DNA from: Paramagnetospirillum magneticum AMB-1
Lineage (GTDB): Bacteria > Pseudomonadota > Alphaproteobacteria > Rhodospirillales > Magnetospirillaceae
NCBI RefSeq assembly: GCF_000009985.1
Contig: NC_007626.1
Location: forward strand, 62,001-126,000
DNA: 64,000 nt
Direction of reading: 5' to 3'
Shown here: positions 26,329-34,265 of the stretch, piece by piece
Position numbering within the stretch: position 1 is the first letter of the stretch
Layout of the letters: every line of letters begins with the position of its first letter
Translations under genes and position numbers: made by a program
Notes under the pieces: generated by a model
The model's input: only the letters and a program-made list of their open reading frames with translations
Told to the model about the DNA's origin: nothing
The model's database searches: none

Positions 26329-27381
26329 GTGATTGAATCGTTCACCATCGGCAGCCATCGGGTCGGTCCGGGCTGTCCCTGCTTCGTGATCGCCGAGGCG
26401 GGCGTCAACCATAACGGTGACCTGGCTCTCGCCCACCGGCTGGTGGACATGGCGGTGCAGGCGGGTGCCGATGCGGTGAAGTTCCAGACCTTTACGGCGG
26501 AGAAGGTGGTGTCGGCCCAGGCACCCAAGGCGGCCTATCAGAAGGTCACCACCGGTGGCGGCCAGAGCCAGCTGGACATGGTGCGGGGCTTCCAATTGCC
26601 GCCCGAGGCCTTCGCGGAGCTGTCCGAGCACTGCATTCAGGCCGGAATTCTCTTCATGTCGACACCCTTCGACCTGGACAGCGTGGATGTTTTGGACCGC
26701 CTGGACGTCCCCGCCTTCAAGCTGCCGTCGGGTGAAATCACCAATCCCTTGCTGCTGCGCCGCGTGGCCGCCACCGGGCGGCCGGTGATCCTGTCCACCG
26801 GCATGGGTTCCCTGGTGGAGGTGGCGGCGGCCGTGGATATCCTGGAACGGGCCGGATGCCACGATCTGATGCTGCTTCATTGCACCTCGGCCTATCCGGC
26901 ACCGGTGGAAAGCGCCAATCTGCGGGCCATGTCCACCCTGGCCGCGGCCTTCCACCGGCCGGTGGGCTATTCCGACCATACCGAGGGGTTCGAGGCGGCC
27001 ATCGCGGCCGTGGCGCTGGGGGCCTGCTGTATTGAAAAGCACTTTACCCTGGACCGCTCGCTGCCAGGCCCCGATCATCTGGCCTCGGTGTCGCCCGCCG
27101 ATCTGGGCGCCCTGGTGGCCGTCATCCGCCGGGTGGAGAAGGGTCTGGGCGATGGTTGCAAGCGTCCGACGGTCGCCGAGGAAGATACCCGCGCCGTAGC
27201 CCGCCGCAGCCTGTTCGCCGCCCGTGCCCTGGCGGCGGGGGCCGTGATGACCGAGGAGGATCTGATCGCCCTGCGGCCCGGCGGCGGCATTTCCCCCATG
27301 CAGGTGGACATGGTGGTGGGGCGGCGGCTGACCCGTGCCGTGGCCGAGGGGACTCTTCTGGAATGGAGCGATCTGGCATGA
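26329..27381 (+). CDS. legI: N-acetylneuraminate/legionaminate synthase (NeuB family)
   Basis: A 350-residue synthase that condenses the LegG product with phosphoenolpyruvate to form the nine-carbon acid. It shows IAEAGVNHNGDL, KFQTF, STPFD, KLPSGEITNPLLL, GYSDHTEG and EKHFTLDRSLPGPDH, and a C-terminal SAF (antifreeze-like) domain from about residue 290. The GTG start lies behind a strong GGGGGAGGAG (26312-26321). The stop overlaps the next ATG. It is the canonical one of two NeuB homologues in the window; the other is fused to extra domains. Confidence 0.93.
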   Translation: MIESFTIGSHRVGPGCPCFVIAEAGVNHNGDLALAHRLVDMAVQAGADAVKFQTFTAEKVVSAQAPKAAYQKVTTGGGQSQLDMVRGFQLPPEAFAELSEHCIQAGILFMSTPFDLDSVDVLDRLDVPAFKLPSGEITNPLLLRRVAATGRPVILSTGMGSLVEVAAAVDILERAGCHDLMLLHCTSAYPAPVESANLRAMSTLAAAFHRPVGYSDHTEGFEAAIAAVALGACCIEKHFTLDRSLPGPDHLASVSPADLGALVAVIRRVEKGLGDGCKRPTVAEEDTRAVARRSLFAARALAAGAVMTEEDLIALRPGGGISPMQVDMVVGRRLTRAVAEGTLLEWSDLA

Positions 27382-28535
27382 GCCTTGTTCTTTCCGGCAC
27401 CGGTCCCGGGCTGACCCTGTCCATCGCCGATCTGCCGCTGTGGCAAGGCGTGCGGAAGGAGCCGGGCGTGCAGCGCCGTTTTCCCTTCCGCCTGGGTTTC
27501 GCCGGGCCGGGGCCGATCCGCCAGACCACCGAGGCCGAGGTGGTCGCCGAGGTGTTGAGATCCTATGCCGGGGATGACTACGCCTTTCTGACCAAGCCGC
27601 CGGGCGCCAGTGCCTGGGCCGACAGCCTGGGCGATGCCAAGGTGGCCGCGGTCATGGAGAATTGGACCGGCCAGCCGCCGCGGGCCATCCTCGAAGTGGG
27701 GGCGGGCAGCACCTATGTGGGTGAAAAGCTACTGGCCCGCTTCGGCGAGGGGCCGTCCTACACCATCGTCGATCCGGCGGTGCGCGACCAGGGCGGGCCC
27801 ATCCAGGTGGTCAGCGACTATTTCCCCGCTCCGGCCCTGGAGGGGCGCCGGTTCGACCTCATCATCGGTTTCAACTGCCTGGAGCACGTCCCCGATCCCG
27901 TCGCCGTCCTGGCCGCGGCGCGCCGACATCTGGCGCCGGGCGGTCTGGTGCTGATGACCTATCCCGATACTGAGCAGAATCTGAACGAGGGCGATATCAA
28001 CGCCCTGATGCACGAGCATCTCAGCTATTTCACCGAGCGATCCTCGCGCTGGGCGGCGCAGGCCGCCGGACTGGCGGTCCGGGGGCTGGAGCGCCGCGCC
28101 GGAGCCTTCGTGGCCGTGCTGGAACATCCGCCCGAGCCGCTGGCCCCTCCCCAGGATCTGTGGGAGGAGGATCTGCTGCGCCGGGCCGCCGAGATGCTGA
28201 ATTCGCTGCTGCTGCGCACCGGCGGCGAGATCGCCGCCCGCCTGGAGGCGGGGGAGACGGTGGCCTTTCACGGCGCCACCAACGGCCTTAACAGCTTTCT
28301 CGCCCTGACCGGGCTGGGAAGCCATCCGGCCATTCGGGTCTTCGACGGCGACGACAGCAAGGTGGGCCAGTTCCTTCCCGCCTGTCCCACGCCGATCCTC
28401 GGTTCCGGCGATCCGTCCTATCCCGGCCACGATGCCATCTATGTCTCGGCGGTGACGTTCCTGCCGGCCATCCGCCGCTTCGCCCAACAGGTTCACGGCC
28501 TGCCGGCGGAACGGCTGCTGCCTTTGGTGGGTTGA
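27378..28535 (+). CDS. SAM-dependent methyltransferase with C-methyltransferase-like C-terminus
   Basis: A 385-residue protein. The SAM-binding part has ILEVGAGSTYVGEKLLARFG, FDLIIGFNCLEHVPDP and APGGLVLMTYP. The C-terminal third (FHGATNGLNSFLAL, FDGDDSKVGQFLP, then DAIYVSAVTF) resembles the extra domain of sugar C-methyltransferases. The N-terminal zinc-binding cysteines of that family are not seen, so O- or C-methylation cannot be decided. The ATG overlaps the legI stop, placing the methyl transfer next to nonulosonate formation. Confidence 0.82.
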   Translation: MSLVLSGTGPGLTLSIADLPLWQGVRKEPGVQRRFPFRLGFAGPGPIRQTTEAEVVAEVLRSYAGDDYAFLTKPPGASAWADSLGDAKVAAVMENWTGQPPRAILEVGAGSTYVGEKLLARFGEGPSYTIVDPAVRDQGGPIQVVSDYFPAPALEGRRFDLIIGFNCLEHVPDPVAVLAAARRHLAPGGLVLMTYPDTEQNLNEGDINALMHEHLSYFTERSSRWAAQAAGLAVRGLERRAGAFVAVLEHPPEPLAPPQDLWEEDLLRRAAEMLNSLLLRTGGEIAARLEAGETVAFHGATNGLNSFLALTGLGSHPAIRVFDGDDSKVGQFLPACPTPILGSGDPSYPGHDAIYVSAVTFLPAIRRFAQQVHGLPAERLLPLVG

Positions 28536-28538
28536 ACC

Positions 28539-29252
28539 ATGGCCCGGACCCTGAACACACTCACCGGCGGTTTTCCTCCCGGCGTCATTCCTCCGGTGGA
28601 TCTGCACATGCACACCACCTGGACCGACGGCTCCGCCCCGGTGGCCGAGATGCATGCCCGCGCCGTGGCCGAGGGCCTGAAGACCATCCTGTTCAGCGAG
28701 CATGCCCGCAAGAGCAGCGCCGACTGGTTCCCCCGCTTCGCCGCCGAGGTGCGGGCCATATCGGACCAGCATTGCCGCGCCCTGGTGGGGGTGGAGTGCA
28801 AGGTCGAGGATTTCGACGGCGCCATCGACACGGTGCCGGCCATTCTGGCCGAATGCCATCTGGTGATGGCCAGCGTCCACCGTTTTCCCGGCGAAAGCGG
28901 CATCACCACCGGCACCACCGGGCACTATACCCCCGAGCAGGCGGTCGACATCGAATTCCGGCTGTCCATGGCAGCCATGGACAATCCGGCCGTGGACATT
29001 CTTGGCCATCCCTTCGGCATGAGTATCGCCCGCTTCAAGACCTCGCCGCCGTGGGAGCTGTTTCAGGCCCTGGTGGACAAGGCGGCGGCCACCGGGGTGG
29101 CGTTCGAGGTCAATGCCCGTTACCACCCCGATCCCTGGGCGCTGATCGAAGCTTGCCGTAAGGCCGGGGCTCCCCTATCCCTGGGGTCCAACGCCCATAC
29201 CCCCGACGAAGTGGGATTGATCGGCCGCTTGTTGCAAAAGGAAATCCAGTGA
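28539..29252 (+). CDS. PHP-domain metal-dependent hydrolase
   Basis: A 237-residue PHP protein: DLHMHTTWTDG (motif I), SEHAR (motif II), GVECKV (metal-binding Glu), SVHRFPGE, LGHPFG and a final SNAHTPDEVG. These residues bind two or three metal ions in histidinol-phosphatase-like phosphoesterases. It probably removes a phosphate from a sugar or alcohol in this pathway. It starts four bases after the methyltransferase stop, and its stop overlaps the GTG of an ATP-grasp gene; the two may work in sequence. Confidence 0.85.
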   Translation: MARTLNTLTGGFPPGVIPPVDLHMHTTWTDGSAPVAEMHARAVAEGLKTILFSEHARKSSADWFPRFAAEVRAISDQHCRALVGVECKVEDFDGAIDTVPAILAECHLVMASVHRFPGESGITTGTTGHYTPEQAVDIEFRLSMAAMDNPAVDILGHPFGMSIARFKTSPPWELFQALVDKAAATGVAFEVNARYHPDPWALIEACRKAGAPLSLGSNAHTPDEVGLIGRLLQKEIQ

Positions 29253-30289
29253 AGAACATCCGTGTATTGGTGACCGGCGGCGGCAGCGGTGTCGGCCAGG
29301 GTATCATCAAGGCCCTGCGAATTTCGGGATTGCCGGTGACGGTGGTGTCGGGCGACATCGCCCCTCTCAATGCCGGTCTTTTTCTGGCGGACGAGGCCAC
29401 GCTGATTCCGCGGGTGGAAGACGCCGATGCGCTGGAGCGCTTTGTCGTCCTGCTGTCGCAGGGCGGCTTCCACATGGTTATGATCGGCTCTGAATTCGAT
29501 CTGGCCTTTTTCTCACGGCACCGCGACACCATCGAGGCGCGCACCGGCTGCAAGGTGATGGCTTCGCCGCTGTCCACGGTGGAGATGGCCAACGACAAGT
29601 GGCTGACCACCGAGTTCCTGCGGACCAACGGCCTGCCCCACGCCGCCGCCTGCCTGCCCGCCCATGCGGACGAGGCGGCCGCCTGGGCGGCGGCCAACGG
29701 CTATCCGGTGGTGCTGAAGAGCCGGACCGGCACGTCAAGCCGCAACGTCCATATCGTTAAGGACGAGGCGGATCTGCGCCGCCTGTTTTCCCTGGTGCCC
29801 AACCTGATGCTGCAGGCCTTTGCCGGCAGCGAGGGTGACGGCCTGGCCCACGAATACACCTGCGCGGTGTTCCGGGCCGCCGACGGCAGTCTGCTCGGCC
29901 CCCTGACCGCCCGGCGCACCTTGCGCGGCGGTTCGTCTTGGGTGGTCGAGGTGGGTGACTACCACTGGCTCCATCCCATGCTCCTGGCCATCGGGGAGCG
30001 GGTCCCCAGCCTGGGTTCGCTCAATGTGCAGCTCCGGGATGGCCCCGACGGTCCCATCCCCTTTGAACTGAACGCGCGCTTTTCCGGCACCACGGCGGTG
30101 CGGGCCCATTTCGGCTTCAACGAGCCGGCCTTCGCGCTGCGCAGCTACCTGCTGGGGGAAACCCTGGCGCCGCCCAGGATCGGGTCCGGTCTGGCCCTGC
30201 GTTATCTTGAGGAGGTCTTCCTCGACGGCGTTGCCGCCACCGAACTCGATCATGCCCTGCCCCGGGGAGTGGTTCGCGATTGGACATGA
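29249..30289 (+). CDS. ATP-grasp ligase (carbamoyl-phosphate-synthase-like)
   Basis: A 346-residue ATP-grasp protein. The N-terminus has a pre-ATP-grasp Rossmann part (VLVTGGGSGVGQGIIKAL). The ATP site includes YPVVLKSRTGTSSRNVHIV, and the metal site FELNARFSGTTAVRAHFG. These enzymes join a carboxylate to an amine or similar nucleophile through an acyl phosphate. A role in attaching an amino acid or other acid to an amino sugar is plausible but not shown. The GTG start overlaps the PHP stop and follows AAGGA; the stop overlaps the next ATG. Confidence 0.84.
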   Translation: MKNIRVLVTGGGSGVGQGIIKALRISGLPVTVVSGDIAPLNAGLFLADEATLIPRVEDADALERFVVLLSQGGFHMVMIGSEFDLAFFSRHRDTIEARTGCKVMASPLSTVEMANDKWLTTEFLRTNGLPHAAACLPAHADEAAAWAAANGYPVVLKSRTGTSSRNVHIVKDEADLRRLFSLVPNLMLQAFAGSEGDGLAHEYTCAVFRAADGSLLGPLTARRTLRGGSSWVVEVGDYHWLHPMLLAIGERVPSLGSLNVQLRDGPDGPIPFELNARFSGTTAVRAHFGFNEPAFALRSYLLGETLAPPRIGSGLALRYLEEVFLDGVAATELDHALPRGVVRDWT

Positions 30290-31182
30290 TCGGAGTCACC
30301 GGTGCATCGGGACTGATCGGGCGCCATCTGCTGGCGCTGCTGGCTAGAAACGGCCACGCGGTGACCGCCACCTCGCGTCGCCGCCCGGAGGCGGACGTGG
30401 CGTGGCATCCGTCGGAATTGGCCGAGTGGCGCCATCCCGACCAGTTGGACGGGCTGTTCGCTCATGTGGATGCCGTGGTCCATCTGGGGGCGGCCCTGCC
30501 GGGGGCCGATGCCGCCGCCCTGATGGATGTCAATCTCCGCGCCACCTTGATCCTCGGCCAATGGGCCGCGTCGCGGGGCAAGCCGCTGGTCTTCCTGTCC
30601 AGCGGTTCCGTCTATGGCGAAACCGGTGGGCCGGTGGATGAGGACGCACCCATGAGCGCCCAGCCGTTGGGCGGGCTCTATGGTCTGAGCAAGCAACTGG
30701 CCGAACAGGCCCTTGCTCACCTTGCAGCCCAGGGCTTGCGGCGCACCGTCATCCGTCCCACGGCCGTCTATGGCTGGGGTATGCCCGTTGGCAAACTGGT
30801 GGCGGCATTCCTGGCGCGGGCCCGCGCCGGAGATGTTCTGGAGGTCGCGCCCCCAGCCGCCGACAGCGTCAATCTGGTCCATGCCTTCGACGTGGCGAGG
30901 GCGGTGGCGGCGGCCCTGGAGTCGGCGCAATACGGGGTCTTCAACGTGACCGGCCCGGCCCAGGTGTCCATGGGCGAACTGGCCCGCGCCTGCGTGCGGG
31001 TCGCCGGATCGGGATCCGTGCGGGAACCGGACGGCGAGGCAGGGCGGCCGCCTGTCGACCGTTTCCGACTGAAGGGCTCGCGCGCGGCCGCCGCTTTGGG
31101 TTACTCACCTCGGGTCGGGCTCGATGAGGGCCTGGGCCTCATGTTGCATCAAGCCTGCCTGCCCGAAGGGGGGCTCCCATGA
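30286..31182 (+). CDS. NAD-dependent epimerase/dehydratase (SDR)
   Basis: A 298-residue SDR with GVTGASGLIGRHL, FLSSGSVYGE and YxxxK in GGLYGLSKQ. It is shorter than typical 4-epimerases, and the middle resembles 4-keto-reductases as well as epimerases, so the reaction stays open. I took the ATG that overlaps the upstream stop; a TTG six bases earlier is possible. The stop overlaps the start of the PtmE-like gene. It may reduce or epimerise the sugar whose activation PtmE begins. Confidence 0.84.
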   Translation: MIGVTGASGLIGRHLLALLARNGHAVTATSRRRPEADVAWHPSELAEWRHPDQLDGLFAHVDAVVHLGAALPGADAAALMDVNLRATLILGQWAASRGKPLVFLSSGSVYGETGGPVDEDAPMSAQPLGGLYGLSKQLAEQALAHLAAQGLRRTVIRPTAVYGWGMPVGKLVAAFLARARAGDVLEVAPPAADSVNLVHAFDVARAVAAALESAQYGVFNVTGPAQVSMGELARACVRVAGSGSVREPDGEAGRPPVDRFRLKGSRAAAALGYSPRVGLDEGLGLMLHQACLPEGGLP

Positions 31183-32228
31183 AACGCTGGCAAGATACGC
31201 TGGTTTCTCCCACGACGCCGGTCTTGGACGCGATCAAGGCACTGGATCTTGGCGCCATGCAGATCGTGCTGGTGGTCGACGGGCAATCCCGTCTGCTCGG
31301 CACCATCACCGACGGAGATATCCGCCGTGGCCTTCTGCGCGGCCTGCCGCTGGAGTCTCCCGCCAGCGAAGTCATGAACCCCCGGTTCCACCATGGTCGG
31401 GTGGAAGACGAGGCCGGCGTCCTGCTGGCCACCATGCGCCGCCTGCAGATTTCCCAAATGCCGCTGCTCGACGGCGACGGCCGGGTGGTCGGCCTGAAGA
31501 CGTTGGAGCAGATGCTGGCTCTGGACGGCTGCGACAACTGGGTGGTGCTGATGGCGGGTGGCGAGGGCCGTCGTCTGCGCCCTTTGACTCAGGATGTTCC
31601 CAAGCCGCTGCTTCCCGTGGGGCCGCGCCCCATCCTGGAGACCATTCTCAAGAACTTCATCGAGGCGGGCTTCAGGAACTTCTTCATCTCGGTGAACTAC
31701 CGGGCTGAACAGGTGGAGAGTCATTTCGGCGACGGCTCGGCCCTTGGGGTCTCCATCCGGTATCTCCGCGAGGACCGACAGTTGGGAACCGCCGGTGCCC
31801 TGGGCCTGCTTCCCGGCACGCCGTCGGAGCCGCTGATCGTCATGAACGGCGATATCCTGACCACGGTCGACTTCAAGCAGCTCTTGGCCTTCCACCAGGA
31901 ACACCGCGCCGCGGCCACCATGGCCGTGCGCGAATACCATTTCGAAGTGCCCTACGGGGTCGTCGAGGTGGAAGGGACCCGCCTCAAGGGGATCGAGGAA
32001 AAGCCGGTTGTGCGCAATTTCGTCAATGCCGGAATCTATGTCCTTAATCCAGAGGTGCTGAATCTGGTCAAACCGGGGCAGCCGCACAATATGCCGCAAA
32101 TCTACCAGACTCTGATGGATGGCGGTCAGGATTGCGCCGTGTTTCCCATACGGGAATATTGGCTCGACATCGGCCGGCTAGACGATTTCGATCGGGCCAA
32201 TCTGGATTTCCATGAGGTGTTCCGCTGA
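31179..32228 (+). CDS. ptmE: CBS-domain nucleotidyltransferase (PtmE-like)
   Basis: A 349-residue fusion. Residues 1-120 hold two CBS motifs (TITDGDIRRGLLRG, then ISQMPLLDGDGRVVGL). Residues 121-349 are a sugar-1-phosphate nucleotidyltransferase: LMAGGEGRRLRPLT, DVPKPLLPVG and VMNGDILTTVDF. This is the layout of Campylobacter PtmE, which makes GDP-glucosamine for legionaminic acid. With legB, legC, legG, legI, a ptmA-like and a ptmB-like gene in the same array, the GDP-sugar route is likely. The CBS pair may sense a nucleotide. The ATG overlaps the SDR stop. Confidence 0.87.
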   Translation: MKRWQDTLVSPTTPVLDAIKALDLGAMQIVLVVDGQSRLLGTITDGDIRRGLLRGLPLESPASEVMNPRFHHGRVEDEAGVLLATMRRLQISQMPLLDGDGRVVGLKTLEQMLALDGCDNWVVLMAGGEGRRLRPLTQDVPKPLLPVGPRPILETILKNFIEAGFRNFFISVNYRAEQVESHFGDGSALGVSIRYLREDRQLGTAGALGLLPGTPSEPLIVMNGDILTTVDFKQLLAFHQEHRAAATMAVREYHFEVPYGVVEVEGTRLKGIEEKPVVRNFVNAGIYVLNPEVLNLVKPGQPHNMPQIYQTLMDGGQDCAVFPIREYWLDIGRLDDFDRANLDFHEVFR

Positions 32229-32245
32229 GGACCGCGCCGGGTGTG

Positions 32246-32290
32246 GATGGGACAAGCCCGGGTGCGCCCATCAAAGCCGTCTGGCGACGG
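32246..32290 (+). promoter_or_regulatory. Two small inverted repeats in a 100-base gap
   Basis: The gap after the PtmE-like gene holds GATGGG/CCCATC arms (32246-32251 and 32267-32272) and CCGTC-TGGC-GACGG (32277-32290). No T-tract follows, so an intrinsic terminator is doubtful. They may mark a transcript boundary or a processing site before the radical SAM gene, or be chance in GC-rich DNA. Confidence 0.25.
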
Positions 32291-32328
32291 AGCACCCCTC
32301 GTCGTGTCGTTGTTGACAAGGTCAGGTG

Positions 32329-34215
32329 ATGAATATTCTCCTTATTACCACTCCGATTCGCGTCCGCCCGACGAATTTTCCGCCCATCGGTGCGTTGTCC
32401 CTGTTGAAGGCGGCCCGCAAGAACGGGTTCCCCTCCACCCAGTTCTACCATGTGGACGGCAACCGCCCGGATTACGGCGCAGTGCTGGAGCACTTGGAAA
32501 AGGTGCGGCCGGACGTGGTCGGGATCAGCGCGGTCGTCTCCACCGCCTACGCTTACACCAAGCGCCTGTGCGGCGACATCAAGCGTCTGTTGCCCGACAC
32601 CCTGGTGGTGGTCGGCGGCAATCTCGCGGCATCGGCGGAAATTCTTCTGCGCAAAGCGGGCGCCGATCTGTGCTGTATCGGCGAGGGCGAGCGAGTTTTC
32701 GTGAACGTGCTGCGTCGCGCCGAAACCACGCATCGTCCGGCCGATTTCCTTGACATTCCCGGTCTCGCCCTGCTCGACGGCAATGGTCGGCTGCGGACGA
32801 CCAGCTTTGAAGCTCCGCTCGGCCGCGATGAGATCTATGACTACGACATCGCCGATCTGGTTGCGGCCTGCGACGACATCGAGACCTATATCAATCCTCT
32901 GTTCATTGACGATGAGTGTCAGTCGTCGGAATTCAAGTTCGACCAGATGGCGTGGCAGCCGCATCGTCGCAACAAGAAGCTGGCCATCATCCCCGGGGCT
33001 AAGGGATGTGTCGCCCGTTGCACCTTCTGCCATCGGTTCGACAAGGGGATCCGTTATATCCCCGTCGATCGGATCATGCGTCAGATTGAAATTCTGGTGC
33101 GTGACCACGATGTGGGCTTCATTTCTTTCGGCGACGAGAATTTCGGCACCGACAAGCGCTGGCTGGCCGAATTGTGCGCCCGGCTGAAGCCGCTGGATCT
33201 GCTGTGGCGGGTGGGCGGCATGCGTGTCAACTGCGTGTCGCCTGAAATCATCGCCATGATGCAAGACGCCGGCTGCCGCTTCATCGCCTATGGGATGGAA
33301 ACCGGCAGTCCCCGCATGTTGGAGGTGATGGAGAAGAAGACCACCATCGAAGACAACCGCAACGCCATCCGCTGGACCATCGAGGCGGGAATCGCCGCTC
33401 CGATCCAGATCGTCCTCGGCATGCCGGGCGAGACGTCTGAAACGGTGCAGGAGACCATCGAGTTCTGCAAACACGGTCAGACCTTCCGGCCGGAGCAGAA
33501 CCCCAACGATCTCTCCATCAACTACGCCCAGGCTCTTCCCGGGACTCCCCTTTACGAGTTTGCGCGCTCGCGTGGGCATATCCCCCTCGATCTCGATGGA
33601 GAGGAGAGGTATCTCCTGTCCATTTCGGATCACGACGCCCACGACGAGGTGACCACGCTCAATCTGACCGACTATCCGGCGCTGATCTGCCAAAGCTGGC
33701 GGCCGCGAATGACGGTGGAGGTCAATTACGCCTATGTCGCCAAATTCGGGCTGGAGCACTATCACAAGGTGCTCCTGAACGACGCCAATTATTTTAAGAA
33801 GAAGCGGCGCGACGACGGCTATTTCGCTAATCCAAAGCGTCTGGTCGACACCTCTATGACGGTAGATTCCATGCATGGTTCCCGCGACGCCATGGAAGTG
33901 GAGGATGAAAACACGCTCCCATCACTATGGGGATTGCTGCGGCAAGGCAATCTTGGCCTGGCGATGATCTGTTACCCTATATTGTTCTATCGCCTCCGCC
34001 GACTGATCCCCCTGATGATTTTGGCCAAAAATGCCAAACGGGTGGGGCTGGATTGCGCCGTGCGGCAGCTTGCCGAAACCATGCGGTGGCTGCTGCGTCG
34101 GAACTGGCGGGGCGGTCCCTTCACCTATAAATCTCTGCGTAAGATCGTCAAGGACGATATCGGACCGATTCCCGGCGATCGGGACGGAATGGACGTTCTT
34201 CGTCAGGGCCGGTAA
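32329..34215 (+). CDS. B12-binding-type radical SAM protein
   Basis: A 628-residue protein. The N-terminal 150 residues resemble a cobalamin-binding-like domain (LITTPIRVRPTNFPPIGAL, then DVVGISAVVSTAY), without the classical DxHxxG motif. The radical SAM core has CVARCTFC (C227, C231, C234) and GDENFGTD. Class-B radical SAM enzymes of this layout methylate or rearrange unreactive carbons. The last 200 residues have no recognised domain and contain a hydrophobic stretch near 545-565 (CYPILFYRL, then PLMILA). I chose the ATG behind AAGG (32318-32321); a GTG three bases earlier is possible. Confidence 0.84.
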   Translation: MNILLITTPIRVRPTNFPPIGALSLLKAARKNGFPSTQFYHVDGNRPDYGAVLEHLEKVRPDVVGISAVVSTAYAYTKRLCGDIKRLLPDTLVVVGGNLAASAEILLRKAGADLCCIGEGERVFVNVLRRAETTHRPADFLDIPGLALLDGNGRLRTTSFEAPLGRDEIYDYDIADLVAACDDIETYINPLFIDDECQSSEFKFDQMAWQPHRRNKKLAIIPGAKGCVARCTFCHRFDKGIRYIPVDRIMRQIEILVRDHDVGFISFGDENFGTDKRWLAELCARLKPLDLLWRVGGMRVNCVSPEIIAMMQDAGCRFIAYGMETGSPRMLEVMEKKTTIEDNRNAIRWTIEAGIAAPIQIVLGMPGETSETVQETIEFCKHGQTFRPEQNPNDLSINYAQALPGTPLYEFARSRGHIPLDLDGEERYLLSISDHDAHDEVTTLNLTDYPALICQSWRPRMTVEVNYAYVAKFGLEHYHKVLLNDANYFKKKRRDDGYFANPKRLVDTSMTVDSMHGSRDAMEVEDENTLPSLWGLLRQGNLGLAMICYPILFYRLRRLIPLMILAKNAKRVGLDCAVRQLAETMRWLLRRNWRGGPFTYKSLRKIVKDDIGPIPGDRDGMDVLRQGR

Positions 34216-34265
34216 GGGCCCGGGAAGATGAGCGTGGATATGACCGGTTGTCACGAGGTGCCCTG

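Noticed and set aside
32068..33876. Minus-strand open frame opposite the B12-type radical SAM gene
   Set aside because: No motif, and it crosses two real + strand genes and the gap between them.
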